A DNA stretch of 64,000 nucleotides, from assembly GCA_030448265.1 (NCBI GenBank), contig JAUJNG010000017.1:20438-84437 (forward strand), in the 5' to 3' direction. This DNA comes from Abditibacterium sp. (GTDB lineage: Bacteria; Armatimonadota; Abditibacteriia; Abditibacteriales; Abditibacteriaceae). This document shows positions 18,235 to 26,736 of the stretch, piece by piece. The notes beneath the pieces are model-generated. The model was not told the DNA's origin. It did not search any database and was given only the letters and a program-made list of their open reading frames with translations. The position numbers were made by a program, and so were the translations under genes. The first letter of the stretch is position 1. Every line of letters starts with the position of its first letter.

Positions 18235-19572
18235 ATGAAAACCTCCTATCAGTTTCCCGCCGAATTCGTGTGGGGCGTGGCTGCCGCGAGCGCGCAAATC
18301 GAAGGCGCCGCCTGGCAGGACGGCAAAGGCGAAAGCATCTGGGACAGATTTTCGCGCGTTCCTGGCGCCGTTTGGGGCGGCGATACGCTCGATGTCGCCT
18401 GCGACCATTATCACCGCTTTGAAAGCGACGCCGATTTGATGCGCGAATTGGGTTTCAAAAACTATCGCCTCAGCATTGCGTGGCCGCGCATCGTGCCCGA
18501 TGGAACCGGCGCCGTCAACGAAAAAGGTCTCGATTTTTACGACCGCCTCATCGACGCCTTCATCGCGCGCGAAATTACGCCTTGGGTGACGCTCTTTCAC
18601 TGGGATTTGCCGCAAAAGCTGGAAGACCAAAACGGCTGGCTCAATCGCGCGACCGTTGATGCGTTTTGCAACTACGCCGAAATCGTGACCAAACGGCTCG
18701 GCGACCGCGTGAAAGGCTGGTTCACGCTCAACGAGATGCCCTGTTTCATCGGTCTGGGCTACGAAACCGGCATCCACGCGCCAGGGCGCAAGGAAAACGC
18801 GAAATCGGTGAATCAGGGCTACCATCACGCGCTGCTGGCGCACGGTCACGCGGTTTCGATTGTGAAATCGAACGTTCCAAACGCGCGCGTTGGGCTGGTG
18901 GACAATCCGCCGACGCCGATTCCGGTGATCGAAACCGAAGGGCACATCGCGGCGGCGCGCCAAAATCACGAACGCGCTAACGGAGCGCGTCTGGGGCCGA
19001 TTTTTCGCGGCGCCTATCCCGATTGGTGGCTCGAAAAAGTCGGCAGCGACGCGCCCGATGTGCAAGACGGCGATATGGAAATCATCGCGCAGCCAGGGGA
19101 TTTCTTGGGTTTGAACCTCTACGCGGGCACTTTCCTGCGCGAAGGCGACGCGCAAAACGCGATTCCCTTTCCGCGCCAGTTTCCGCAGGGCGATTTATCT
19201 TGGATCAACGTCACGCCGCAAACGCTGTATTGGGCGATTCGCTTCGCGCGCGAAAATTTCGGGGTGGAGACCAGCTACATCACCGAAAACGGCTCCGCTT
19301 TCGACGACGCAGTGACGCCGGATGGCGAAGTTCTCGACCTCGACCGACGCGAATATCTGCGGAATTATTTGCTATCAGTTCATCGCGCGGTTGATGAAGG
19401 TTTCGATGTGCGCGGTTACTTCGGTTGGAGCGTGATGGACAATTTCGAGTGGGCCGAAGGCTACGCCAAACGCTTCGGTCTGGTTCATGTCGATTACGCG
19501 ACGCAAAAACGCACGCCGAAGCTGAGCGCGCAGTGGTTTTCGGCGGTGTGCCGCGAAAATCGCGTGGTTTAA
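18235..19572 (+). CDS. Beta-glucosidase, glycoside hydrolase family 1
   Basis: A 445-residue TIM-barrel beta-glycosidase that removes terminal beta-linked sugars such as those of cellobiose. The GH1 N-terminal signature [15 protein letters not shown] and [10 protein letters not shown] are present. The acid/base Glu lies in FTLNEM (about 164-169), where the family usually has NEP; here Pro is Met. The nucleophile Glu is in [10 protein letters not shown] (about 345-354), and the aglycone-site [12 protein letters not shown] lies near 400. No signal peptide, so it is probably cytoplasmic. It is transcribed alone, divergent from the RND pump, and ends two bases before an inverted repeat. Confidence 0.95.
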   Translation: MKTSYQFPAEFVWGVAAASAQIEGAAWQDGKGESIWDRFSRVPGAVWGGDTLDVACDHYHRFESDADLMRELGFKNYRLSIAWPRIVPDGTGAVNEKGLDFYDRLIDAFIAREITPWVTLFHWDLPQKLEDQNGWLNRATVDAFCNYAEIVTKRLGDRVKGWFTLNEMPCFIGLGYETGIHAPGRKENAKSVNQGYHHALLAHGHAVSIVKSNVPNARVGLVDNPPTPIPVIETEGHIAAARQNHERANGARLGPIFRGAYPDWWLEKVGSDAPDVQDGDMEIIAQPGDFLGLNLYAGTFLREGDAQNAIPFPRQFPQGDLSWINVTPQTLYWAIRFARENFGVETSYITENGSAFDDAVTPDGEVLDLDRREYLRNYLLSVHRAVDEGFDVRGYFGWSVMDNFEWAEGYAKRFGLVHVDYATQKRTPKLSAQWFSAVCRENRVV

Positions 19573-19573
19573 T

Positions 19574-19668
19574 TTCGCACAAAGAAACAAAGATCACACA
19601 AAGAACACAAAGGATTTTTCTTCCATTCCTTTGTGTTCTTTGTGTGATCTTTGTGTTCTTTGTGTGAA
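19574..19668. repeat. Long inverted repeat, CACAAAGA-rich family
   Basis: Arms of 41 and 42 bases (19574-19614, 19627-19668) with one substitution and one indel are built of repeated ACAAAGA/TCTTTGT words. It lies between convergent genes. A very similar but perfect element is at 43387-43485. Confidence 0.95.
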
Positions 19669-19675
19669 CCCGAAC

Positions 19676-20839
19676 TTATTTCGCTTTGAGAACCAGCGCG
19701 TTGGAAACCGTCACTTCGCGCTGGCGCATCGGGTTGACCGGATCGTAGCCCGATGGCGAATTGATCAGTTCGCCATTCACCACCAATTGCGTCGAAGAGC
19801 CGCCATCGAGATTGAGGGCTTCGACGGCGCCCAGTTCTCGAAAAAGCTGCGCGGTTTCGGGAATGGTGAGGCCGGCGGAGGCGACCTGACGGCCATCGGC
19901 GACCAGAAACAGCCAGTTGCGACCTTTGTCCAGGCCAATCGCGGTGCGCGGGCCGCGCGCGACCACATCGGGGCGAAATCCTTCGGCGACTTCGGTGGTT
20001 TTGACGAGCGAGTTTTCGATTAGGCGCGGGCCAGCGCCCAGAATCTGGGGGAATTTGTCGAAACTGGCGGGCTGCGGAAGGACTTTCCAATTCGCGCTTT
20101 GAACCTGGGACAGGGTTTCGATGGCCTGGCCGCGCGCTAAAACCAAAAATCCATCGGCGGGAATCTCGATTTCGTCGGGCAACTCGTTTTGGGCGCGCAA
20201 AATTCGCTGGCCGTTCGAGAACTCGGCGCTAACATCGCCCGTTTTGCGTTTGTATTTGGCGCCGAAGCGCGGCGTCAACACGCAAAACCCATCGACGAGC
20301 GGCGAATGCGTGCCCGAAAGTGCGAAACCGTTGAGCGCCGCGTTTTCGATTCGTTTTTCGCTGTTTGCGAAGGTCAAAGTGAGTTGGCAGCTCCCCACGA
20401 GCGGTCCGATTCGCGCGTCAGTTTCGCTCCATCCGAGCGCGGTGCGGCTTTTCCAGGGCAAACGATGCCATTCACCACCAACTTTCACCGCGCCGACCGC
20501 CGCGCCGCCGTAAGCGAAAAATCCGCCGTTGATGGCGACCGTTGCCCCGCTTTGCGCCGCTAAATTTCGCACGCTGCGTTTCTCGATGACATCGCGCGCG
20601 TTGGCGACTTCAAGGCCCAGTTTCCACTGCGCTTTGTCGGCTTTGACGAGCCAGTAGCGAAGCGGGCCGTTGGACGTAGTCGTTGCAACCGACAGCAAAG
20701 AGATTCCAGGTGAAATTTCTTTCCATTCGCGGCTCTGCTGCGCCCGCGAACGTGACAGCAATACGCCGCTACCGAGGAAAAGCAGGGTGGCGGCAATCGA
20801 AAGCATCCAGAACGAGCGGCGGCGACCGGTGAAACGCAT
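19676..20839 (-). CDS. Phosphodiester glycosidase (NAGPA) domain protein
   Basis: A 387-residue protein with an N-terminal basic stretch and membrane anchor (about 11-27), so it faces the periplasm or outside. The body matches the NAGPA/DUF2233 fold: SGATVAINGGFFAYGGAAVGAV (about 107-127), DVVARGPRTAIGLD, WLFLVADGR and the LNLDGGSSTQLVVNGELIN signature near the C-terminus. Relatives cleave GlcNAc-phosphodiester bonds or occur in exopolysaccharide loci; the substrate here is unknown. It is convergent with the GH1 gene across a repeat. Confidence 0.85.
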   Translation of the reverse strand: MRFTGRRRSFWMLSIAATLLFLGSGVLLSRSRAQQSREWKEISPGISLLSVATTTSNGPLRYWLVKADKAQWKLGLEVANARDVIEKRSVRNLAAQSGATVAINGGFFAYGGAAVGAVKVGGEWHRLPWKSRTALGWSETDARIGPLVGSCQLTLTFANSEKRIENAALNGFALSGTHSPLVDGFCVLTPRFGAKYKRKTGDVSAEFSNGQRILRAQNELPDEIEIPADGFLVLARGQAIETLSQVQSANWKVLPQPASFDKFPQILGAGPRLIENSLVKTTEVAEGFRPDVVARGPRTAIGLDKGRNWLFLVADGRQVASAGLTIPETAQLFRELGAVEALNLDGGSSTQLVVNGELINSPSGYDPVNPMRQREVTVSNALVLKAK

Positions 20840-20875
20840 AATGAAATTTCCGTGAGGCGATAAAATCTACTGGAA

Positions 20876-20979
20876 GCAGCGAATGAATTCGCCGCAAGGA
20901 AACGAAGTCCGCCTGCGCGGACTGGGGCATTAACCTGCGAAGGCAGGTTTCGTTTTCTTGCGGCGAATTCATTCGCTGC
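20876..20979. repeat. Composite inverted repeat, three-way-junction family (copy 2, reversed)
   Basis: The outer stem is 31 bp with one mismatch (20876-20906 with 20949-20979). The two inner hairpins AGTCCGCCTGCGCGGACT (20906-20923) and AACCTGCGAAGGCAGGTT (20932-20949) are in the opposite order to the copies at 12397 and 30242, so this copy is inverted. It separates divergent genes. Confidence 0.95.
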
Positions 20980-21055
20980 GCTGCAAATTTTACCGTCCGG
21001 AACCGCGCCCAATGGCGCGCGGGCGGCGTTTTTGCGTCAAGGAACGTCGCTCGCT

Positions 21056-21898
21056 ATGAATCCGCCGCTTCCTCCCGCCATCACGCCGCCCGTTTCGCCG
21101 ACAGATCTGCAAGAGCCGTCACAACCCTCCGTCGCGCGCTGGCGCTGGTGGATTTTTTTGCTGCTCATCGGCTCGGCTCCGCTTCTGGCGTCGCTTTCTG
21201 GGGCGGGACGCGCCGCCGACGAAGCGCCGCAATTGCCCAAATCCATTCCTGGACTGCTGCTGTTTTGCGCGCTGCAACTGGCCGTTTTCGGCGTGTTATG
21301 GGGCGTAGCGTGGGCGTTTTCGCGCGCCGGCAAAGACGAGCTGTTTTTGCGCTGGCGCGGCGGCTGGAAGCCCGTCGCGTGGGGCGCGCTTTACTCGTTG
21401 GCCCTGCGTCTGGGCATTTTGGTTATCGCCCTCGTGGTGTTCGTCTGGGTCGCCATCGGTTTGGTCGCGCTGGGTTACGAGATGGAGCAGATCAAGGCAC
21501 TGATCGAGAAAAACCAGCCCGATGTCTCCAAAATTTCCCAGCCCTTTTTGCAGCAGACAGACCCGCTCTATCGTTTTCTGCTCGTCACCCTCGTTTCGTT
21601 CGTGGTGGCGGGCCTGTGCGAGGAACTGTGGCGTGGCGCGACTCTGGCCGGAATGCTTCATCTCGTGCCCGAAAATTGGAGTCAGGGGCGCAAAACTGGC
21701 GTCGCGCTGGGCGTTTCGAGCGTGATTTTCGGTCTGGGACACGTTTACCAGGGGCCGATGGGCGTGGCGGTGACGGGAATTCTGGGCATCGGATTGGGTG
21801 CCATCATTTTGCGGCATCGCAGCATCTGGCCCGCCGTCATCGCGCACGGTTTTTTCAACGCGGCGACGTTTGTGACACTGATGCTGATTAAGAAATGA
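21056..21898 (+). CDS. CPBP family intramembrane metalloprotease
   Basis: A 280-residue inner-membrane protein with about seven hydrophobic segments. The Abi/CPBP (CAAX protease and bacteriocin-processing) signatures are present: motif 1 CEELWRGATL with the EE pair and Arg (about 194-203), motif 2 FGLGHVYQG (about 232-240) and the C-terminal IAHGFFNAATF. Family members cleave within the membrane; the target is unknown. ATG 21056 with AAGGAA upstream is preferred to an earlier in-frame codon at 21032. It shares a bidirectional terminator with the convergent rplI. Confidence 0.87.
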   Translation: MNPPLPPAITPPVSPTDLQEPSQPSVARWRWWIFLLLIGSAPLLASLSGAGRAADEAPQLPKSIPGLLLFCALQLAVFGVLWGVAWAFSRAGKDELFLRWRGGWKPVAWGALYSLALRLGILVIALVVFVWVAIGLVALGYEMEQIKALIEKNQPDVSKISQPFLQQTDPLYRFLLVTLVSFVVAGLCEELWRGATLAGMLHLVPENWSQGRKTGVALGVSSVIFGLGHVYQGPMGVAVTGILGIGLGAIILRHRSIWPAVIAHGFFNAATFVTLMLIKK

Positions 21899-21899
21899 C

Positions 21900-21934
21900 A
21901 AAAAACCCGACGAATTCGCTTCGTCGGGTTTTTT
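21900..21934. terminator. Bidirectional terminator between CPBP protease and rplI
   Basis: A perfect 15-bp stem (21900-21914 with 21920-21934), A6...T6 flanked, has a five-base loop. It serves both convergent genes. Confidence 0.9.
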
Positions 21935-21948
21935 GCTGCGCGAGTTGC

Positions 21949-22473
21949 TTAAGCTACCGCTTCGGCCTGAACCGTTTCGGTCTGCGCGGTTTCGGCAGAC
22001 GGCGCGGCGGGCGCGGCTTCGGGCGCCGGATTGCCGACTTTGACCTTCAAATCGACCGTAATATCGCGGTGCAGCTTGAGCGGCACGGTGTAAAAGCCTT
22101 CGGCGCGAATCGGTTCGGCGATGAGCACGTTGCGGCGGTCGATTTCGACATCGAACTGCGACTTCAAACGCTCGGCGATGTCGGCGTTGCCGAACGAACC
22201 GTAAAGACGGCCACCGGCGCCCACGTTCGCGTCGGCGAATTCGAGAACCTTGTCGCCGATTTTGTCGGCCTCGGCCTGCGCCGCGACGCGCAGTTTGGCT
22301 TGGCGGCGCTCGTCGTGGCGCTTCAGGTTGTCCAGGTTGGCCATCGAGCTTTTCGTCGCGGCCATCGCTAAGGAGCGCGGCATCAGGTAGTTGCGGGCGA
22401 AGCCGTCGGCAACTTCGACCACGTCAAGAGCGTGGCCCAATTTTTCAACATCTTGCGTCAAAATAACTTTCAT
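21949..22473 (-). CDS. rplI: 50S ribosomal protein L9
   Basis: A 174-residue protein of the large ribosomal subunit. The N-terminal domain MKVILTQDVEKLGHALDVVEVADGFARNYLMPRSLA carries the L9 signature (GxxxxVxxGYxRNxLxP-like). The long connecting helix and a C-terminal domain (LKSQFDVEIDRRNVLI) follow. About 24 extra residues at the end are Ala/Pro/Glu/Thr-rich, beyond the usual ~148. The gene is not next to rpsF/rpsR/ssb as in many bacteria. It follows the mlaEFD operon on the same strand with a GC-rich inverted repeat before mlaD's end. Confidence 0.96.
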   Translation of the reverse strand: MKVILTQDVEKLGHALDVVEVADGFARNYLMPRSLAMAATKSSMANLDNLKRHDERRQAKLRVAAQAEADKIGDKVLEFADANVGAGGRLYGSFGNADIAERLKSQFDVEIDRRNVLIAEPIRAEGFYTVPLKLHRDITVDLKVKVGNPAPEAAPAAPSAETAQTETVQAEAVA

Positions 22474-22540
22474 TTGCGTTCACAATTCCCAAAAAACGTC
22501 CAATTTCCATTTCGCCCTTAGATTTTCGCAGACGGCGGGC

Positions 22541-22598
22541 GGGGGGAGGAGGAAAGTGGGGAGGTTTTGGTTTTCCTCCCCACTTCCCTCCTCCCCCC
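22541..22598. repeat. Inverted repeat, G/C-tract type (24-bp arms, 1 mismatch)
   Basis: 22541-22564 (G-rich) pairs with 22575-22598 (C-rich) around a ten-base T/G loop. It lies between mlaD and rplI on the same strand. On the minus strand one arm reads as a polypurine block. Confidence 0.9.
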
Positions 22599-22609
22599 TC
22601 CCTCCTGAA

Positions 22610-24388
22610 TTACCGCGTAATTCGCACGCCAACCGCGTTCGTGCCGTCGCCGCGCAGGTTTTCACGCCCGACGATGATTTGCAAATTTTTGGTGGCCTGC
22701 ACGCCGCCGTAGAAGTTGTAGGAGCGGTTGTTCGGATCCCAGAGGTTGCCTTCGAGCGAATAACGGCCCCGCCGCAGTTCAACGCCCGCGCCCAGTTTGG
22801 AGCGATATAAACCGTAGCGCACTGCCGCGTTTTGGCCGAAAAACTGGCCGCTTTGCAGCGTGAGATCGTTACCCTCGCCGATGCCCGCGATTCCCATTCG
22901 AAACGGGCCGCCGAAAAGCTCGCCGTTGAAAGTGGCATCGCCAAAGTTTCGGCCCGAAACATCGCTGGCGCCGTTCAAATTCGGCGTGTCGAGGAAACGG
23001 CGGTAGGTGAAATCAATGCCGGTCGGGAAATTGGAGGGCGCTCCGATTTCGTTGGCGGCGCCATTTCCGCTTGTGCCGGTTTTGGGTTTTCTGCCGCCCA
23101 GAAGTCCGTTGATGCGTTGCGCGGCGGCGCTGGTGGCTTCCAGAGTGGTGTTGAGATTGGCGGCGGCTTCTTTGACGTTGGCCTGCAACTGGGCGTCGCC
23201 CACGATGTTGTTCAGCCCCGCCGAGACGTTTTCGAGGTTTTTGGCCGTCGCGCTCAGGCTGGCGAGCGCGCCGCCGATTTGCTCGCGGTTTTTGTCGTCG
23301 GCGATGGCGGTTCTGACCACGACGGCAGTATCGCGCAGCGCCTCGGTGCTTTCGCGCAGTGCCGAAAGCGTGCGTTTCAAATCGTCCTGTGTGCCCTGGT
23401 CTTCGCTGAGGCGCCGCAAGCCGCCCGTCGCAACTTCGACGTTTTCCGCCGCACGGCGCAGCGATTGAAACGCGAGTTGGGTGTTTTCCCTGAAACCGCC
23501 CTGTTTCAAGGCGAAATCGAGGGTTTCGGTGACGCCCGCGACGTTGTTGGCCGCGCGATCCAGACTGCCCAGCAACAGGGTCAAGCGCCTGCGATTGTCG
23601 CCCAGCGTGCCGCGCAGGTCGCGCACCAGACCGGCGGTTTCGCCGGTAATGCCGCCGAACTGACGCGAGGTGATTTCGATGTTGCGCGCCGCGATCTGCC
23701 CGCTTTGCGAGGCGGCGGCCAGATTGGCGACCGCGCGGTTTAAATCGCGCTGCGCGGCGGGGTCGGCCAGACCCACGCGAACGCCGCCAGGCCCGAAGCT
23801 CTGGCTCGCGCTGTTGGTGAGGCGCGCCACGCCGTCGAGGGCGCGCGCCAGTTTGATCTGATTCTGGTAGTTCAAAACGCCTTTGTTGACGCGGTCGAGG
23901 GTGACGTTGAGATTTTCTAAAGTGGCGCGAAAATCTTTGGCGACATCGGCGGCGACATCGGTGACGGCGGTAATGCCGCCGCCCGCTTTGCCAGGGATAA
24001 TTTCCGTTTCGTCGTTCGGCTCATAGGTCGCGGCGGTGGGGGTAAAGGGGCCGCGAATATCGAAGTAATTCTCGCCCACGATGCCCGCGCTTTGCACGCT
24101 GTATTGGTAGTTCTTGAGCAATTTGAAAGGCGGCTTGCCCTTGCGAACCGCGAGGGTCAGAACCGGCTGCTGAGTTTGCGGATCGAAATCGACTTCCTGC
24201 ACCTGACCGATTTTTACGCCCTGCAAGCGCACGTCGTTGCCCTGCGCGATTTGCGCCGCGCCGTTGAGCTTGACGTAATACAAATCGGCGCCCAGCCCCA
24301 CGCCGCGCAGCCAGAAATAACCGAAAATAATCACGAAAAGTCCGGTCAAAAACACGACGCCGACTTTCACTTCATTGGAATAACGCAT
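22610..24388 (-). CDS. MCE/MlaD family lipid-transport protein with C-terminal beta-rich domain
   Basis: A 592-residue periplasmic protein anchored by one N-terminal helix (about 9-28). One MCE domain (about 30-120, ADLYYVKLNGAAQIAQGNDVRLQGVKIGQV) is the substrate-binding ring of Mla systems, which move phospholipids between membranes. A long helical/coiled region (~150-440) follows, as in tube-forming MCE proteins. After a short linker the last ~130 residues change character: alternating polar/aromatic stretches such as AVRYGLYRSKLGAGVELRRG and SYNFYGGVQATKNLQIIVG look like outer-membrane beta strands. It is the last gene of mlaE-mlaF-mlaD. The start ATG is 86 bases after the ATPase stop, across a repeat. 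Confidence 0.85.
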   Translation of the reverse strand: MRYSNEVKVGVVFLTGLFVIIFGYFWLRGVGLGADLYYVKLNGAAQIAQGNDVRLQGVKIGQVQEVDFDPQTQQPVLTLAVRKGKPPFKLLKNYQYSVQSAGIVGENYFDIRGPFTPTAATYEPNDETEIIPGKAGGGITAVTDVAADVAKDFRATLENLNVTLDRVNKGVLNYQNQIKLARALDGVARLTNSASQSFGPGGVRVGLADPAAQRDLNRAVANLAAASQSGQIAARNIEITSRQFGGITGETAGLVRDLRGTLGDNRRRLTLLLGSLDRAANNVAGVTETLDFALKQGGFRENTQLAFQSLRRAAENVEVATGGLRRLSEDQGTQDDLKRTLSALRESTEALRDTAVVVRTAIADDKNREQIGGALASLSATAKNLENVSAGLNNIVGDAQLQANVKEAAANLNTTLEATSAAAQRINGLLGGRKPKTGTSGNGAANEIGAPSNFPTGIDFTYRRFLDTPNLNGASDVSGRNFGDATFNGELFGGPFRMGIAGIGEGNDLTLQSGQFFGQNAAVRYGLYRSKLGAGVELRRGRYSLEGNLWDPNNRSYNFYGGVQATKNLQIIVGRENLRGDGTNAVGVRITR

Positions 24389-24404
24389 GAGGAAGAATAC
24401 GGGA

Positions 24405-24475
24405 GACGGAATACGGGAGACGGAAGTTGGGGAGTCGCGCTTAGCTCTTCCGTCTTCCGTCTTCCGTATTCCGTC
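24405..24475. repeat. Inverted repeat between mlaF and mlaD (22-bp arms)
   Basis: 24405-24426 pairs with 24454-24475 with one mismatch. Each arm consists of short direct repeats of GAATACGGGAGACG or its complement CTTCCGT. Its right end touches the mlaF stop codon, so the element sits inside the operon. Confidence 0.9.
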
Positions 24476-25248
24476 TACCTCACTAAAATCGGCCCGTCAG
24501 AGCGGCCTTCGAGAAATTGACGCAGCACGGGCACATCCAGTTTCTCGACTTCGCGCGGCGCGCCGTCGGCGACCATCTGGCCTTCGTGGAGCATCATCAC
24601 GCGGTCGGCGATGCGCCAGATCGAATGCACGTTGTGCGAAACGACCACATTGGTGGTTTTCTTTTCGTCGCGCATTTGCAAAATCAGCTCGTCGATAACG
24701 CGCGTCATGACCGGATCGAGGCCACTGTCGGGTTCATCGTAAAGCACGATTTTGGGATTGGAAGCCAGCGCCCGTGCCATCGCCACGCGCTTTTTCATGC
24801 CACCGGAGAGTTCCGAAGGCCGCTTGTTTTCCAGCCCGCTCAGGCCCAGCTCGCCCAGAAGATTCGCCACGATGCTATCGATTTCGGCGCGCGGACGACG
24901 CTGGCGGTCGAGCGCGAAACCAATGTTCTGCCCCACCGAAAGCGAATCGAAAAGCGCCGAATATTGAAAAACGAAGCCCATTTCGCGGCGGATTTTGTTG
25001 AGTTCCGGTTCGCGCAGCGCCGTGATGTCGCGTCCGAAAATCAGCACTTCGCCCGATTCGGGGCGAATCAGTCCGGCCATGAGGCGCAAGAGCGTGGTTT
25101 TCCCCGACCCCGACGTGCCCATGATGCAGTTGATGGTGCCAGGCTCGATGGCGAGCGAAACATCGTCCAGAATCGCGCGGCGCTCGCCATCGGGCAGCGC
25201 AATCGAATAATGGATGTGGCGCAGTTCAATGATCGGTTCGCTGGACAT
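24475..25248 (-). CDS. mlaF: Mla-type ABC transporter ATP-binding protein
   Basis: A 257-residue cytoplasmic ATPase that powers phospholipid transport across the envelope with an MlaE-type permease. Walker A GTSGSGKTT (about 44-52), Q-loop VFQYSALFDSLSVGQNI (about 93-109), ABC signature LSGGMKKRVAMARAL (about 146-160), Walker B KIVLYDEPDSGLDP and the switch His in VVVSHNVHSI are all present. The YSALFDSL motif after the Q-loop is typical of MlaF. It lies 56 bases downstream of the permease gene on the same strand. Confidence 0.95.
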   Translation of the reverse strand: MSSEPIIELRHIHYSIALPDGERRAILDDVSLAIEPGTINCIMGTSGSGKTTLLRLMAGLIRPESGEVLIFGRDITALREPELNKIRREMGFVFQYSALFDSLSVGQNIGFALDRQRRPRAEIDSIVANLLGELGLSGLENKRPSELSGGMKKRVAMARALASNPKIVLYDEPDSGLDPVMTRVIDELILQMRDEKKTTNVVVSHNVHSIWRIADRVMMLHEGQMVADGAPREVEKLDVPVLRQFLEGRSDGPILVR

Positions 25249-25304
25249 CGCAAAAACGGCGCGAGAAGCCGCCGCTCACATTTTACCGCGTTTGCGCGCT
25301 CGAC

Positions 25305-26102
25305 CTATTGGCGCAGCGAAGTCAGGTCTTGCGTGATAAGCGAGATGAAAAAATCGGTGATGTAAATCGCCATCGAGCCGAAAACCACCGCCGAAGTCGT
25401 GGCGCGCCCCACTCCCTGTGCGCCGTTAGAGGTCGTGAGTCCCTGACGGCAGCCAATAAGTGCGATAAGCAAACCGAAGGGAATGGTTTTGATGAGTCCC
25501 TGTAATTGGTCGCCGATGGTCACAATGTCTTGAAACGAGCGCCAGAACAGCGTCGGCGAAATGCCGCCTAAATTGGCCGTCACACTGGCGCCGTAAAGCC
25601 CCGCGACGTTGGCAATTGAGGCGACGATGGGCATCATGATCATGGTCGCCAGAATGCGCGGCACCACGAGATATTGCACCGGCGAAGTCGCCATCGTCTT
25701 GAGCGCATCGACCTGTTCGGTGACGGTCATCGAGCCAAGTTCCGCCGCCATCGCCGAGCCGGAACGCGCCGCGACCACGATTCCGGTGATAACGGGCGCA
25801 ATTTCGAGCGCCAGACTTTTGCCGACCAAGCCGCCCGCGAGCGCCGCCTGGCCGAACTGGAGCAGCTGAACCGAAGAATAAAGCGCCAGCACCGCGCCGG
25901 AAAAGCCGACGGTGATAATGGCGACCATGAGCGAGCCGACGCCGACTTCGCCCATCTGCCGGATGGTGGCGCGCACCGAGATGCGACCGCGCACCACGAA
26001 CCACAGGCCTTCGAGAAACAGGCTCACGAGCTGGCCGAAAAACAGAAAAAAGTCGCTGAGAGGCCCGAAAAGGGGCGAAATGGGGGAGCGGCGCGGCGCC
26101 AT
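25305..26102 (-). CDS. mlaE: Mla-type ABC transporter permease
   Basis: A 265-residue inner-membrane permease. The MlaE/YrbE signatures are present: IRQMGEVGVGSL, the GFSGAVLAL helix, GLVGKSLALEIAPVITGIVVAARSGSAMAAELGSM and VTEQVDALKTMATSPVQYLVVPRILA. Five to six hydrophobic segments fit the family. The frame is open farther upstream, but ATG 26102, with AGAAGG directly before it, gives the correct N-terminus. First gene of mlaE-mlaF-mlaD, divergent from the VKOR-like gene. Confidence 0.95.
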   Translation of the reverse strand: MAPRRSPISPLFGPLSDFFLFFGQLVSLFLEGLWFVVRGRISVRATIRQMGEVGVGSLMVAIITVGFSGAVLALYSSVQLLQFGQAALAGGLVGKSLALEIAPVITGIVVAARSGSAMAAELGSMTVTEQVDALKTMATSPVQYLVVPRILATMIMMPIVASIANVAGLYGASVTANLGGISPTLFWRSFQDIVTIGDQLQGLIKTIPFGLLIALIGCRQGLTTSNGAQGVGRATTSAVVFGSMAIYITDFFISLITQDLTSLRQ

Positions 26103-26150
26103 GCCCTTCTTTTTAACCAATTTTCGCACCTCGCGCGTAAACTTGCCCCT

Positions 26151-26672
26151 ATGAACGCCGAAATTTCCGCCCCGCCCTCTCCAAACGCCGCAAAAACGCA
26201 TTTCGCCTGGCCGCATCTCGTTCTGGCCCTTCTGGGCATCGCGGTTTCGATTTACGCGGTGTGGGCGCATGGCCAAGTCGAACGTGGGCTTTCGACGGGC
26301 TGCGGCATTTCGGACTCGATCACCTGCGACGCGGTTTTAGGCTCCAAGTGGGGCAAATTTTTCGGGATTCCGCTCGGCTATTTCGGATTGATTTTCTGGG
26401 CGATTGTCGGCGTCACCGCGATTTCGAGCGCTGGAGCGAATTTGAAAAACGCCGCGCTGCAACGGCTGGGCGTGGCAGCAGTCGGGCTGATTTTTTCGAT
26501 TGGCCTGTTTTACATTTCGCATTTCATCATCGAAAAAACCTGCCCGATTTGCCTTGCGACGCACACGCTTTCGCTGATCAATTTCGTTTTCGCGGTCGTG
26601 GGATGGCGCCGTGCCGCGCAGAGTGGCTGCTCCTCCATCGGGCGCTCACTTGCACCGTTGCCCCCTCCCTAA
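26151..26672 (+). CDS. VKOR-like membrane thiol oxidoreductase
   Basis: A 173-residue inner-membrane protein with four hydrophobic segments. It matches the vitamin K epoxide reductase family, which re-oxidises periplasmic disulfide-forming proteins with quinone. The loop Cys pair C51/C59 (CGISDSITCDAV), the conserved Ser/Trp-Gly-Lys-Phe-Phe-Gly-Ile-Pro region (SKWGKFFGIPLGYFG) and the quinone-site CPIC (131-134) are present. No thioredoxin domain is fused. The final ~10 residues and the stop codon fall in a half-copy of the GGTTCCC repeat, so the native C-terminus was probably different. Confidence 0.85.
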   Translation: MNAEISAPPSPNAAKTHFAWPHLVLALLGIAVSIYAVWAHGQVERGLSTGCGISDSITCDAVLGSKWGKFFGIPLGYFGLIFWAIVGVTAISSAGANLKNAALQRLGVAAVGLIFSIGLFYISHFIIEKTCPICLATHTLSLINFVFAVVGWRRAAQSGCSSIGRSLAPLPPP

Positions 26673-26719
26673 CCCTCCCCCGCAAGCGCGGGTGCCCTCT
26701 GGGCGTGGGAACCGGTCAT
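26650..26719. repeat. Solitary half of a GGTTCCC-family element
   Basis: The stretch CCCTCCCTAACCCTCCC...GGGAACCGGTCAT matches the right arms of the elements at 18107-18160 and 53625-53668, but has no left partner here. Its TAA (26670-26672) is the stop codon of the VKOR-like gene. Confidence 0.8.
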
Positions 26720-26736
26720 TCATCTCCACGCCACTT

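Noticed and set aside
24391..24475. Possible CRISPR-like direct repeats
   Set aside because: The short GAATACGGGAGACG repeats are part of one inverted repeat. There are no regular spacers and no cas genes.
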